In this document: positions 1 through 8,776 of the stretch, piece after piece
Position numbering within the stretch: the stretch's first letter is position 1
Layout: each line of letters begins with the position of its first letter
DNA from: Nocardia coubleae NBRC 108252
GTDB lineage: Bacteria; Actinomycetota; Actinomycetes; Mycobacteriales; Mycobacteriaceae
Direction: 5' to 3'
DNA: 64,000 bases
Assembly (NCBI RefSeq): GCF_001612805.1
Contig: NZ_BDBD01000025.1
Location: forward strand, 62,001-126,000
Program-made: the position numbers and the translations under genes
The notes under the pieces: generated by a model
What the model saw: the letters and a program-made list of their open reading frames with translations, nothing else
Told to the model about the DNA's origin: nothing
Database searches by the model: none

Positions 1-177
1 GCGATAGAGGATGTCGACATCGGCGGCCGGGAAGAATTTGGTCACCGGCAGCAGTCGGACGGAGCCCGCCGGGCGGCCCGCGGCGGCCACGGCGGCGTCG
101 AGCCGCGTGAACAGCCCGTCCAGGCGGGTCGAGAGTTCGCTCGCGCGATCGGTGCCGGTCGAGGTCTCCTGGGTCAT
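1..177 (-). CDS. yggS: YggS-family PLP-binding protein (partial, N-terminal 59 residues)
   Basis: Only the first 59 codons are in the window; the gene runs off the left edge. The segment LLPVTKFFPAADVDILYR near the end of the visible part matches the YggS/PROSC family, where the lysine of VTKF binds pyridoxal phosphate. These proteins are implicated in PLP homeostasis rather than catalysis. The ATG at 177 follows a good GGGGAGG ribosome binding site. It lies 34 bp downstream of pgeF on the same strand, the usual ftsZ-pgeF-yggS-sepF order of actinobacteria, which supports the call. The C-terminal barrel cannot be checked here. Confidence 0.85.
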   Translation of the reverse strand, partial: MTQETSTGTDRASELSTRLDGLFTRLDAAVAAAGRPAGSVRLLPVTKFFPAADVDILYR

Positions 178-211
178 GCGGCCTCCCCTCGCCGGGTGGT
201 GTGCTGTGGGC

Positions 212-943
212 TCATGCGGTCGGGTCCATCCAGATCACACCGGCGATGCGGCCGGTCGGGGCGCCGCGGCGGTGGCTGAACAGGGTTTTGTCCTCGATGG
301 TGCAGCGCGGGTCGAGGGCGATGCCGCCGACGCCCGCCTCGGTGAGCTGCCTGCTGATGCCCGCGCGCAGATCCAGGCCCGGTGTCTTGCGGACCGTGGT
401 GGTTGCGCTGCCGGGCAGGTGGGCCTCCACGTCGGCGCGCATAGCGGCGGGCACCTCGTACTGACGACCCGATGCGGCGGGCCCGAGGAAGGCGCCGATG
501 CGCTCCACCCGGGCGCCGACCGAGACCATCGCCTCGAGTACCCGCGGCACGATGCCGATTCGGGCGCCGATGCGGCCCGCGTGCACTGCCGCGATCACGC
601 CTGCCTCGTCGTCGGACAGCAGGATCGGCACGCAGTCGGCGGTGAGGACGACCAGGGCGAGGCCGGGCACCGTGGTGACGAGTGCGTCGGTCACCGGGAC
701 CGGTTCGGCGCGCGGCCCGTCGACGATCTCGACATTGCGGCCGTGTACCTGCTCCATCCACACCAGCCGGTCCGGGGTGAGCCCGATGCCCTCGGCCAGG
801 CGGATCCTGTTGCGGCGCACGGCCTCCGGATCGTCACCGACGTGATCGCCCAGGTTGAACGAGTCGTACGGGGCGACGGAGAAGCCACCGGCGCGGGTGG
901 TGGTCACCCGGCGAACGGTCACGGTGGGGGGTGCGGAAGTCAT
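212..943 (-). CDS. pgeF: PgeF/YfiH (DUF152) multicopper-like protein
   Basis: This 243-residue protein belongs to the PgeF/YfiH (laccase-domain, DUF152) family, linked in other bacteria to correct peptidoglycan precursor composition and to purine nucleoside metabolism. Visible family features are NLGDHVGDDP near the N-terminus, the TADCVPILL segment carrying a metal-ligand cysteine, and AAVHAGRIG with a metal-ligand histidine. An in-frame GTG lies 60 bp upstream, but the ATG at 943 gives the usual N-terminus (MTSAPPTVTVRRVTTTRAGG), so I chose it. It sits between ftsZ and the YggS gene and is probably part of the dcw transcription unit or its tail. Confidence 0.88.
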   Translation of the reverse strand: MTSAPPTVTVRRVTTTRAGGFSVAPYDSFNLGDHVGDDPEAVRRNRIRLAEGIGLTPDRLVWMEQVHGRNVEIVDGPRAEPVPVTDALVTTVPGLALVVLTADCVPILLSDDEAGVIAAVHAGRIGARIGIVPRVLEAMVSVGARVERIGAFLGPAASGRQYEVPAAMRADVEAHLPGSATTTVRKTPGLDLRAGISRQLTEAGVGGIALDPRCTIEDKTLFSHRRGAPTGRIAGVIWMDPTA

Positions 944-1050
944 GGTTCGAGGGTAGTGCGGTCGGCGGGTCGATCGGTGCGCGTGCGGGGTGACATCGGT
1001 CAACCCGGCCGCTGGCCGCGGCGGCCCCGGAGCTGAGCCGGAGACGCGAA

Positions 1051-1082
1051 AGCGCCCGAACTCACCGGGGAGTTCGGGCGCT
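1051..1082 (-). terminator. Hairpin downstream of ftsZ
   Basis: AGCGCCCGAACTC (1051-1063) is perfectly complementary to 1070-1082, giving a 13-bp stem with a 6-nt loop just past the ftsZ stop. The U-tract on the minus strand is weak, as is common for actinobacterial terminators. It may end or attenuate the dcw transcript before pgeF. Confidence 0.7.
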
Positions 1083-1093
1083 GTGGTCCGTGC

Positions 1094-2353
1094 CTAGCGG
1101 CGCATGAAGATCGGCACCTCGATGTCGTCGTCATCGTCGCCGTCGTCGCGCGGTTCGGGGTTGTTGACGCGGTTGAGCGCCTGCTCGGTGACCCGCTGCC
1201 GCTCCGACTCCCGATACCGCTCGGTGTCGCGGTAGTTGGGCGCCGCCGCCCGTCCGCTCGACATGCCCGCGGTGGCGGGCTCGGTGGGCCGGGCCGGTGC
1301 CTCCGTGCTTCGGCTCTGCCCGACCTCGCCCGCACGACCGGAGCCGATCGGGTTGGACGAGGACCGGCCGGTCTGCATGGTGTTCTCGACCGCGCGCCGC
1401 GAGGGGCCGCCGCCGTCGAAACCGGCGGCGATCACGGTGACGCGCACTTCGTCGCCGAGCGAATCGTCGATGACCGTACCGAAGATGATGTTGGCCTCGA
1501 TGTGGGCGGCCTCCTGCACCAGCGAGGCGGCCTCGTTGATCTCGAACAGACCGAGATCGGAACCACCCGCGATCGAGAGCAGCACGCCGTGCGCACCGTC
1601 CATCGATGCCTCGAGCAGTGGCGAATTGATCGCCGTCTCGGCAGCTTTCACCGATCGGCCCTCACCGCGCGCCGAACCGATGCCCATGAGGGCCGAACCG
1701 GCCCCCGACATCACGCTCTTCACGTCGGCGAAGTCGACGTTGATCAGGCCGGGGGTGGTGATCAGGTCGGTAATACCCTGAACACCGTTGAGCAGCACTT
1801 CGTCTGCCGACCGGAAGGCATCCATCAGACTCACCGCCGCGTCGCCCAGCTGCAGCAGCCGGTCGTTCGGAATGACGATGAGGGTGTCGCACGACTCGCG
1901 AAGCAGGTTGATGCCCACTTCGGCCTGGTTCCCACGCCGTTTTCCCTCGAAGGAGAACGGCCGGGTCACGACACCTATAGTCAGCGCGCCCAGCTTGCGG
2001 GCGATGCTGGCGACGACAGGGGCGCCACCGGTTCCGGTACCACCGCCTTCGCCCGCGGTGACGAAGACCATGTCGGCGCCCTTGAGCACCTCTTCGATCT
2101 CGTCCTTGTGGTCTTCGGCCGCTTTGCGACCGACTTCCGGATCGGCACCGGCGCCAAGTCCTCGGGTGAGTTCACGGCCGACATCGAGCTTCACATCGGC
2201 GTCGCTCATCAGCAGGGCCTGTGCGTCGGTATTGACCGCGATGAACTCGACTCCCTTGAGTCCCTGTTCGATCATCCGGTTGACGGCGTTCACGCCGCCG
2301 CCGCCGATACCGACGACCTTGATCACGGCAAGGTAGTTGTGCGGGGGCGTCAT
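1094..2353 (-). CDS. ftsZ: Cell division GTPase FtsZ
   Basis: FtsZ is the tubulin-like GTPase that forms the cytokinetic ring at mid-cell. The 419-residue product has the N-terminal nucleotide-binding start IKVVGIGGGGVNAVNRMI, the tubulin signature GGGTGTG at about residues 103-109, and the synergy-loop segment INVDFADVKSVMSGAG. A long variable linker (about 320-405) precedes the conserved C-terminal peptide ending DIEVPIFMRR, which in this group docks SepF and FtsW. The ATG at 2353 is the standard start. It lies 131 bp downstream of ftsQ, a gap long enough for its own promoter, as known for mycobacterial ftsZ. Confidence 0.98.
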   Translation of the reverse strand: MTPPHNYLAVIKVVGIGGGGVNAVNRMIEQGLKGVEFIAVNTDAQALLMSDADVKLDVGRELTRGLGAGADPEVGRKAAEDHKDEIEEVLKGADMVFVTAGEGGGTGTGGAPVVASIARKLGALTIGVVTRPFSFEGKRRGNQAEVGINLLRESCDTLIVIPNDRLLQLGDAAVSLMDAFRSADEVLLNGVQGITDLITTPGLINVDFADVKSVMSGAGSALMGIGSARGEGRSVKAAETAINSPLLEASMDGAHGVLLSIAGGSDLGLFEINEAASLVQEAAHIEANIIFGTVIDDSLGDEVRVTVIAAGFDGGGPSRRAVENTMQTGRSSSNPIGSGRAGEVGQSRSTEAPARPTEPATAGMSSGRAAAPNYRDTERYRESERQRVTEQALNRVNNPEPRDDGDDDDDIEVPIFMRR

Positions 2354-2484
2354 GGGCTCTCGCCTTCCTTCGATCTAAAACCCTCAACCTCAACCATAGG
2401 GTTGGCGTTATGTCAAGTATCCGACTGCTGCGGAACGCTATTCGCAGCCACCGCGATCCCGGCGCAGGCGCGCCGAAGTTTCGC

Positions 2485-3174
2485 TCACTTTACCGTGACC
2501 AGATTCGGACTCGAAACGTCGAACACGGTGCCTTCCCGGGTGAGCAGCGGCATTACGACGGCAGCTTTGCGCTCCCCGTCGCCCGTGCCGCCCCACACTA
2601 CCTTTCTTCCGTCGCGCAGGTTGAGCGAGACATCCGAAACCGACCGTGCGACAACCTCACCCACCTGCACCGACAACGCGGGCGGCAACGTGACCAGCAC
2701 GGCGACGGCGGCGCGGGCCGCATCCGGTCCCGGCATCGAGCCCTCGGTGACCAATTTCGGCACACCGATCGGCGGTGCCGGTTCGATCGCGAATTCCACA
2801 CTCTCGGCGTCGATCAGGTGGGCGCCGTCGGGAGCGTCGATGTACACCACCGGAGTTCGCTCCACGACCGTCACCAGCACCGTCGACGGAAACTTCCGCT
2901 GCACCCGGACCGAGCGCACCGTGGGAATCGCCGCCACGCGGCGGGCGATCTCGGTGGTGTCGATGCGCAACATCGAACGCCCGTCCGGGATTTCGAGCCG
3001 CTCGCGCACCTGTTCCTCGGGCACGGCCGTCAGGCCGTCGATCCGCACGGTCCGTACCGACAATGCCGGGGTGAACCACGCGAGCACCGCGAGCACGGTG
3101 ACGACGACCAGCCCGACCGCCGTCCAGAGCCGGTAGCCGTGCCACCCGCGCGCGGCGGGCATCGGCAATCTCAC
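2485..3174 (-). CDS. ftsQ: Divisome protein FtsQ
   Basis: This 229-residue bitopic membrane protein has a short cytoplasmic N-terminus, one membrane segment at about residues 17-37 (LWTAVGLVVVTVLAVLAWF), then a POTRA domain starting at VRTVRIDGLTAVPEEQVRE and a beta domain. FtsQ links early and late divisome proteins. The GTG start overlaps the murC stop by 4 bp (GTGA), indicating translational coupling. Position between murC and ftsZ is canonical. Confidence 0.94.
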   Translation of the reverse strand: MRLPMPAARGWHGYRLWTAVGLVVVTVLAVLAWFTPALSVRTVRIDGLTAVPEEQVRERLEIPDGRSMLRIDTTEIARRVAAIPTVRSVRVQRKFPSTVLVTVVERTPVVYIDAPDGAHLIDAESVEFAIEPAPPIGVPKLVTEGSMPGPDAARAAVAVLVTLPPALSVQVGEVVARSVSDVSLNLRDGRKVVWGGTGDGERKAAVVMPLLTREGTVFDVSSPNLVTVK

Positions 3175-4742
3175 CGGCCGCCCTGCTGCGGGCGGGCCCG
3201 CAAGCCGTCGAGGATCTGGTTGCCGAGCATGGTGACATCGCCGGCGCCCATGGTGATCACGACATCACCGGGCTGCGCGAGCGCCGCGACCTGACGGCCG
3301 ACCTTCGACATATCGGGCTGGTAGTGCACGGGTTTGGTCACCGACTGGGCCACCAGCGCACCGTTCACGCCGGGCAGCGGTTCCTCACGCGCGCCGTAGA
3401 CATCGAGCACGACCACCTCGTCGGCCAGGCTCAGCGCGGTGCCGAACTCGGCCGCGAAAGTGGCGGTGCGGCTGTAGAGATGCGGCTGGAAGACCACGAT
3501 CACCCGGCCGCGTTCGAGGCGCGCTCCGTCGCGCGCCTCCTGTGCGACGAGCTGCGCGGCGGCCTCGAGCACGGCCCGTACCTCGGTGGGATGGTGGGCG
3601 TAGTCGTCGAAGACACGCACGCCGTTCTCGCGACCGGTGAACTGGAACCGGCGGTGCACGCCACCGAAACCCTCCAGGCCCTGCACGATCTCGTCTATGT
3701 CGGCACCGGTCGCCCGGGCCGCGAGCAGCGCGGCGAGGGCATTGAGGGCCATGTGCCTGCCGGGCACCGACAGGCGGACCGTGCGCGGCGTCGTCTCGCC
3801 GCCGAGCTGGAATTCGACGATGCCGCCGACATCGCGCGGCTGCCAGTCGAGCAGCCGGGCACCGACGGGCACGGGCGCGTTCGTCAGGTCGCCGGAGCCG
3901 TAGCCGAGCACCTGCACACCGCGTTCGGTGAGCCGGGGCGCGACCCGTTCGGCCAGGGCGAGCGAGCCGGGATCGTCGAGGCAGACCACCAACAGCCCGC
4001 CGGGGGCGAGCCGGTCGGCGAAGTCGTCGAAGACCTGGATGTAGGCCTCGTCGGTGCCGAAGTAGTCGAGGTGGTCGGATTCGATATTGGTGACCACGGC
4101 GACGTCGGGGTCGTATTGCAGCAGCGAACCGTCGGATTCGTCGGCCTCGGCGACGAAGATGTCACCGCTGCCGTGGTGGGCGTTGGTGCCCGCCTCGTTG
4201 AGTTCGCCACCGACCGCGAACGAGGGGTCGGCGCCGCAGTGCTGCAGCGACACGATCAGCATCGAGGTGGTCGAGGTCTTGCCGTGGGTGCCCGAGACGA
4301 GCAGGGTCTTGTGCCCGCGCATCAGGGCGGCGAGCACGGTGGGACGCATCAGCACGGGAATGCTGCGCCGATTGGCTTCGACCAGTTCGGGGTTGGTCTT
4401 CGGGATGGCGGCGTAGGTGGTGACGACGACGGTCGGGCCGCCGGGCAGCAGGTCGAGCGCGTCGGCGTCGTGCCCGATGCGCACCTGCGCGCCGCGGGCC
4501 CGCAGCGACAGCACCCCACGGCTCTCCCTGGCATCGGATCCCGACACCGCACCGCCACGCGCCAACAGGATTCGCGCGATACCGGACATGCCCGCACCGC
4601 CGATTCCGACCATGTGCACCCGCGCGAGTTCGGCGGGCAACGCCGAACCCACGGGCTCGCCCGCGGCGTTCACCGCGGTGCCCGTGCTCGGGCGGCCCGG
4701 CTGGTCACGCTCGGCTTCCGCCTCCGGCCGCTGACCGCTCAT
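3171..4742 (-). CDS. murC: UDP-N-acetylmuramate-L-alanine ligase MurC
   Basis: MurC adds the first amino acid, L-alanine, to UDP-MurNAc in the cytoplasm using ATP. The 523-residue protein shows the N-terminal UDP-binding HMVGIGGAGMSGIARIL segment, the P-loop SGTHGKTSTTSM, the EADESDGS motif, and the C-terminal ligase domain with FDDYAHHPTEVRA. An N-terminal extension of about 40 residues rich in polar residues precedes the fold, longer than in many orthologues. The start ATG overlaps the murG stop by 4 bp. Confidence 0.97.
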   Translation of the reverse strand: MSGQRPEAEAERDQPGRPSTGTAVNAAGEPVGSALPAELARVHMVGIGGAGMSGIARILLARGGAVSGSDARESRGVLSLRARGAQVRIGHDADALDLLPGGPTVVVTTYAAIPKTNPELVEANRRSIPVLMRPTVLAALMRGHKTLLVSGTHGKTSTTSMLIVSLQHCGADPSFAVGGELNEAGTNAHHGSGDIFVAEADESDGSLLQYDPDVAVVTNIESDHLDYFGTDEAYIQVFDDFADRLAPGGLLVVCLDDPGSLALAERVAPRLTERGVQVLGYGSGDLTNAPVPVGARLLDWQPRDVGGIVEFQLGGETTPRTVRLSVPGRHMALNALAALLAARATGADIDEIVQGLEGFGGVHRRFQFTGRENGVRVFDDYAHHPTEVRAVLEAAAQLVAQEARDGARLERGRVIVVFQPHLYSRTATFAAEFGTALSLADEVVVLDVYGAREEPLPGVNGALVAQSVTKPVHYQPDMSKVGRQVAALAQPGDVVITMGAGDVTMLGNQILDGLRARPQQGGR

Positions 4743-5848
4743 CGGGCGAGCCCGGCGACGATGCGTGCCACGGTGTCGGCGGCGTCGCGGTGACCGGCGC
4801 CTGCGGCGGCGCGGCTCATCTCGGCGAGTCGGGCGGGGTCGAGCAGCAGCGGAATCACCTCGTCCATCACGAATTTCGGGGTCAGCTCGGCGTCGGGGAC
4901 AATTCTGCCACCCCCCTTGGTCACCACGGGGCGCGCGTTGAACTCCTGCTCGCCGTTGCCGTGCGGCAGGGGCACGTAGAACGCGGGCAGCCCGACCGCC
5001 GACACCTCGGCGACGGTCATGGCGCCGGAGCGGCAGACCACCGCGTCGGCGGCGGCGTAGGCCAGATCCATCCGCGACAGGTACGGCACCGCCACGTACG
5101 GTGCGGGCGCGTCGGCGGTACTCACCTCGACGCTGTTCTTGGGGCCGTGCGCGTGCAGCACCGAGATCCCGGCGGCTGCCAATTGCGGTGCGGCGCCGGA
5201 GATCGCCTCGTTGAGGCTGCGCGCGCCCTGTGAGCCGCCGAACACCAGCAGAACCGGGCCATCGGCGGGCAGACCGAAGTGCTCGCGGGCCTGCGCGCGC
5301 AGCGCGGACCGGTCGAGTTCGGTGATGGCGGCGCGCACCGGAATGCCGACGACCTCGGCGCCGGCCAGCCCGGAGTCGGGTACGGCGGCAAGCACTTTCG
5401 TGGCCAGCTTGGCGCCGACCTTGTTGGCGATGCCCGCCTTGGCGTTGGCCTCGTGCACGACGACCGGAATCCGGCGCTGCCTGCCGATACCGCGCGCGGC
5501 GAGGTAGGCGGGCAGGGCGACGTAGCCGCCGAAGCCGATGACGACATCGGCCTCCACCCGGTCGATCACCGCGCGGGTGGCGCGCACCGAGGAGAACACC
5601 CGTCCGGGCAGGCGAAGCAGGTCGGCCGACGGCTTGCGGGGCAACGGGACCGGCGGGATCAGCTCGAGCGGGTACCCACGGTCGGGCACCAGTTTCGTCT
5701 CGAGTCCGCGCTCGGTGCCGAGTGCTGTCACCCGGATCGAATCGTCGAGTCTGCGCAAGGCGTCGGCCACCGCCAGCGCGGGTTCGATGTGGCCTGCGGT
5801 TCCCCCGCCTGCGACGATCACCGACAACCCGGATCGCGGGCTACTCAC
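4739..5848 (-). CDS. murG: MurG N-acetylglucosaminyltransferase
   Basis: MurG transfers GlcNAc from UDP-GlcNAc to lipid I, giving lipid II on the inner membrane face. The 369-residue GT28-family protein has the N-terminal glycine loop VIVAGGGTAGHIEPALAVADAL (residues 9-30), the interdomain VFGGSQGARSLNEAI segment, and the donor-site VVCRSGAMTVAEV with PLPHGNGEQEFNA. It starts with GTG at 5848, overlapping the ftsW stop, and ends in a 4-bp overlap with murC. Confidence 0.97.
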   Translation of the reverse strand: MSSPRSGLSVIVAGGGTAGHIEPALAVADALRRLDDSIRVTALGTERGLETKLVPDRGYPLELIPPVPLPRKPSADLLRLPGRVFSSVRATRAVIDRVEADVVIGFGGYVALPAYLAARGIGRQRRIPVVVHEANAKAGIANKVGAKLATKVLAAVPDSGLAGAEVVGIPVRAAITELDRSALRAQAREHFGLPADGPVLLVFGGSQGARSLNEAISGAAPQLAAAGISVLHAHGPKNSVEVSTADAPAPYVAVPYLSRMDLAYAAADAVVCRSGAMTVAEVSAVGLPAFYVPLPHGNGEQEFNARPVVTKGGGRIVPDAELTPKFVMDEVIPLLLDPARLAEMSRAAAGAGHRDAADTVARIVAGLAR

Positions 5849-7293
5849 TTGGATCTACCTCGTTCTCTAGCGTGTGGCATCGGATAGGTCGGTTCCCATG
5901 CTCTGGTCGACCGTAGCGAACTGGTGCCGCGGCTTTCCGGCGCGCGTCGTCTGCGCGGAGCATCGGGTTGGCGGCGTGGGGCCTGACGTGGGCGTTCGGT
6001 TCTCGCGCGCGGCGCGGGCTTGCGCGGCGCCGGGGTGTACACCTCGGGCACGGGCAGCCGCAACAGCCTGCTGAGCCTGCCGTCCTGGCCCGCTTTGAGC
6101 GCCGAGACCGCCTCGGGCTCGTGCCTGGCCGCGCTGGCGATGATGCCGAACATGAACAGCGTGATCGCCAGCGACGAACCACCGGCCGACACCAGCGGCA
6201 GCTGCAGACCGGTCACCGGCAGCAGGCCGACGACGTAGCCGATATTGATCAGGGCCTGCGCGGTGATCCAGGTGGTCGCGGTGGCGGTGAGCAGGCGAAG
6301 GAACGGGTCGACCGAGCGCAGCGCGATGCGGATGCCGGTGTAGACGAACATCGCCAGCAGGGCGAGCACCGCCATGCAGCCGAGGAAGCCGAGTTCCTCG
6401 CCGATGATGGCGAAGATGAAGTCGTTGTGCGAGTTGGGCAGGTAGCTCCACTTGGCGCGGCTCTGCCCGAGCCCGCGGCCGAGGATGCCGCCGTCGGCCA
6501 GCGAGTACTTGGCCTGGCGTGCTTGATAATTGGCGCCCTGGGGGTCGTCACCGGGATTGAAGAACGCGCGCACCCGGTCGGACCGGTACCCGGCCGACAG
6601 CGCCAGCACCGACGCGACGACCAAGCCGCTGACCATGATCCCGACGAACAACCGCACCGGCAGCCCACCGAACCACAGCAGCGCCATCAGCACGATGCCG
6701 AGCGCGATCGTGGTCGACAGGTTCGGCTCGAGCACCACGAGCAGACACACCAGCAGGCCGGCGGGCACCAACGGCACCAGGATGTCCTTGAGGTGTGCCC
6801 CGCGCCGCGACGCGAGCAGGTGCGCGCCCCACACCACCAGGGTCACCTTCACGACCTCGGACGGCTGGATCGAGATGGGTCCGATGTCGAACCAGCGCCG
6901 CGCGCCACCGTGCACCGCGCCGATGCCCGGAATGAGCACGAGCACCAGCGCGATCACCGAGATGCTGAACGCCGGGAACGACCACTGCCGCAGAACCCGC
7001 AGCGGCAACCGCAACGCGATGTAGAACGCGACGGCGCCCAGCCCGGCGAACATGGCCTGCTGGATGAACAGCGAATACGCCGATCCACCACCGGCATAGG
7101 CCTCGACGCTCGACGCCGAGAGCACCATCACCAGGCCGAGCACCGTCAGCAGGGTCGCGATGGTGACCACGAGGTGGAACGAGGCGAGCGGACGGGCCAG
7201 CCATGCGCCGAAACGCTCCCCCGCCCATCCCGGCTGCGGGGCGATCCGTTTCCGGCGCCCCCCGGTCCGGGTGGTCTGGCCCGTCGATGTCAT
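5845..7293 (-). CDS. ftsW: SEDS peptidoglycan glycosyltransferase FtsW
   Basis: FtsW polymerises lipid II at the septum together with the class B PBP encoded upstream (pbpB). The 482-residue protein has about ten membrane segments (roughly 37-425), with the SEDS signature region NDFIFAIIGEELGFLG and the C-terminal LPLVSAGGSS motif. A basic, proline- and arginine-rich cytoplasmic tail of about 70 residues follows the last segment. Both ends overlap neighbours by 4 bp, murD upstream and murG downstream. Confidence 0.96.
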   Translation of the reverse strand: MTSTGQTTRTGGRRKRIAPQPGWAGERFGAWLARPLASFHLVVTIATLLTVLGLVMVLSASSVEAYAGGGSAYSLFIQQAMFAGLGAVAFYIALRLPLRVLRQWSFPAFSISVIALVLVLIPGIGAVHGGARRWFDIGPISIQPSEVVKVTLVVWGAHLLASRRGAHLKDILVPLVPAGLLVCLLVVLEPNLSTTIALGIVLMALLWFGGLPVRLFVGIMVSGLVVASVLALSAGYRSDRVRAFFNPGDDPQGANYQARQAKYSLADGGILGRGLGQSRAKWSYLPNSHNDFIFAIIGEELGFLGCMAVLALLAMFVYTGIRIALRSVDPFLRLLTATATTWITAQALINIGYVVGLLPVTGLQLPLVSAGGSSLAITLFMFGIIASAARHEPEAVSALKAGQDGRLSRLLRLPVPEVYTPAPRKPAPRARTERPRQAPRRQPDAPRRRRAPESRGTSSLRSTRAWEPTYPMPHARERGRSK

Positions 7294-8768
7294 AGCGCCC
7301 GCCCGATGTCACCGTCTTCCAGTGCCGTGACCGCGTCGACGAAGCAGCGTCCGCGGTGGGTGTAGTCGTCGTACATGTCGAGGGACGCGGCCGCGGGTGC
7401 CAGCAGCACGGTGTCTCCCGCCCGCGCCATGCCCGCCGCGGCGCGCACGGCGCGGCCCATCACCGCTTCGGCACGCTGCGATCTCGACGACTCCATGTCT
7501 GCATCGTCTCCCGCGTCCAGTGCGATGACCGGGACTTCGGGCGCGTGTCGCGCCAATGCGGCGGCGATCACCGGCGCGTCGGCCCCGAACAGGACCGCGC
7601 CCACGAGCCGGTCGGCGACCTCCTCGATGAGGTCGTCGATGGTCGCGCCCTTGAGCAGGCCGCCCGCGACCCACACCACGTGCGGGTGCGCGAGGATCGA
7701 TGCGCGCGCGGCGTGCGGGTTGGTCGCCTTGGAGTCGTCGATGAAGTCGACGCCGCCCAGTTCCCGCACGAACGCGGTGCGGTGCGGGCCGACCTTGTGT
7801 TCGGCCAGGCCCTCTTTCACGAACTGGGGTGCCACGTCGATGGCCCTGGTCAGCGCCGAGGCGGCGAGCGCGTCGGCGATGCCCGCGGGCCCCTGCGGGC
7901 TGATGTCGGAGGTCTCGGCGAGGATCGCGGCCTTGGTGAAGGCGCGGTCGAGGAGTTTGCCGTCGACCACGCCGAGTTCGCCGTCGGCGGGCACGCCCAC
8001 GCGGAACCCGACCGTGCGCCGCGCCTTGGACTTGCGCGCCAGCGCACCGGCGACCGGGTCGTCGAGGCCGACCACGCCGATGCGGCCGGTGAGGGCACGC
8101 GCCTTCGCGGCGGCGTAGGCGTCGAGCCCGCCGTGCCAGTCGAGGTGGTCCTCGGCGACATTGAGCACCACACCGGCCTCGGGCCGCACCGACGGCGCCC
8201 AGTGCAGCTGGAACGACGACAACTCGACCGCGAGCACCTGTGGTCCGGGATTGCGGCGCAGGGCGTCGAGGATGGGCAGGCCGATATTGCCGCAGGCCAC
8301 GCTGGCGATGCCCGCGGCGCGCAGGATCGAGTGCGTCATCTGGGTGGTCGTGGTCTTGCCGTTGGTTCCGGTGACCACCAGCCACTTGCGGACCGGGCCG
8401 TAGATGCGGGCCTGATCGACCCACCAGGCGAATTCGACGTCACCCCAGACCGGGATGCCCTCGGTGACCGCCGAGACGAGCACCGGCGAATCGGGCCGCC
8501 AGCCGGGGCTGGTGATGACGAGGGCGAACCGGGTGAGATCGGCGTGCTCGAGCTCCACGGTGGTGGCGATCTCGAGCCCGAGTTCGGCGGCCTCGGCCAG
8601 GGCTTTGGCGCCGCCGTCGGTGACGACGGGGTGCGCGCCGATATCGCGCAGCGGTTCGATCAGGGAGCGTCCGGAGACGCCCCAGCCGGCGACGAGAACG
8701 TCACGGCCACGCAGGAATTCGAGCATGGGGCCCGGGGAACGCAGGGCACGGGGCGAGTGTTCTACCAT
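7290..8768 (-). CDS. murD: UDP-N-acetylmuramoyl-L-alanine:D-glutamate ligase MurD
   Basis: MurD adds D-glutamate to UDP-MurNAc-L-Ala. The protein is about 492 residues, with an N-terminal Rossmann fold (DVLVAGWGVSGRSLIEPL), the P-loop VVTGTNGKTTTTQM, and the C-terminal FVRELGGVDFIDDSKATNP segment typical of Mur ligases. The start is ambiguous. The ATG at 8768, 8 bp after the mraY stop and preceded by GAGAG, is chosen; an internal ATG at 8726 (MLEFLRGRD) would also give a plausible N-terminus. Long in-frame upstream sequence inside mraY is not coding for this protein. Confidence 0.93.
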   Translation of the reverse strand: MVEHSPRALRSPGPMLEFLRGRDVLVAGWGVSGRSLIEPLRDIGAHPVVTDGGAKALAEAAELGLEIATTVELEHADLTRFALVITSPGWRPDSPVLVSAVTEGIPVWGDVEFAWWVDQARIYGPVRKWLVVTGTNGKTTTTQMTHSILRAAGIASVACGNIGLPILDALRRNPGPQVLAVELSSFQLHWAPSVRPEAGVVLNVAEDHLDWHGGLDAYAAAKARALTGRIGVVGLDDPVAGALARKSKARRTVGFRVGVPADGELGVVDGKLLDRAFTKAAILAETSDISPQGPAGIADALAASALTRAIDVAPQFVKEGLAEHKVGPHRTAFVRELGGVDFIDDSKATNPHAARASILAHPHVVWVAGGLLKGATIDDLIEEVADRLVGAVLFGADAPVIAAALARHAPEVPVIALDAGDDADMESSRSQRAEAVMGRAVRAAAGMARAGDTVLLAPAAASLDMYDDYTHRGRCFVDAVTALEDGDIGRAL

Positions 8769-8776
8769 TTCCGCTC

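Noticed and set aside
1502..3136. Plus-strand frame antisense to ftsZ and ftsQ
   Set aside because: Shadow of conserved division genes on the opposite strand.
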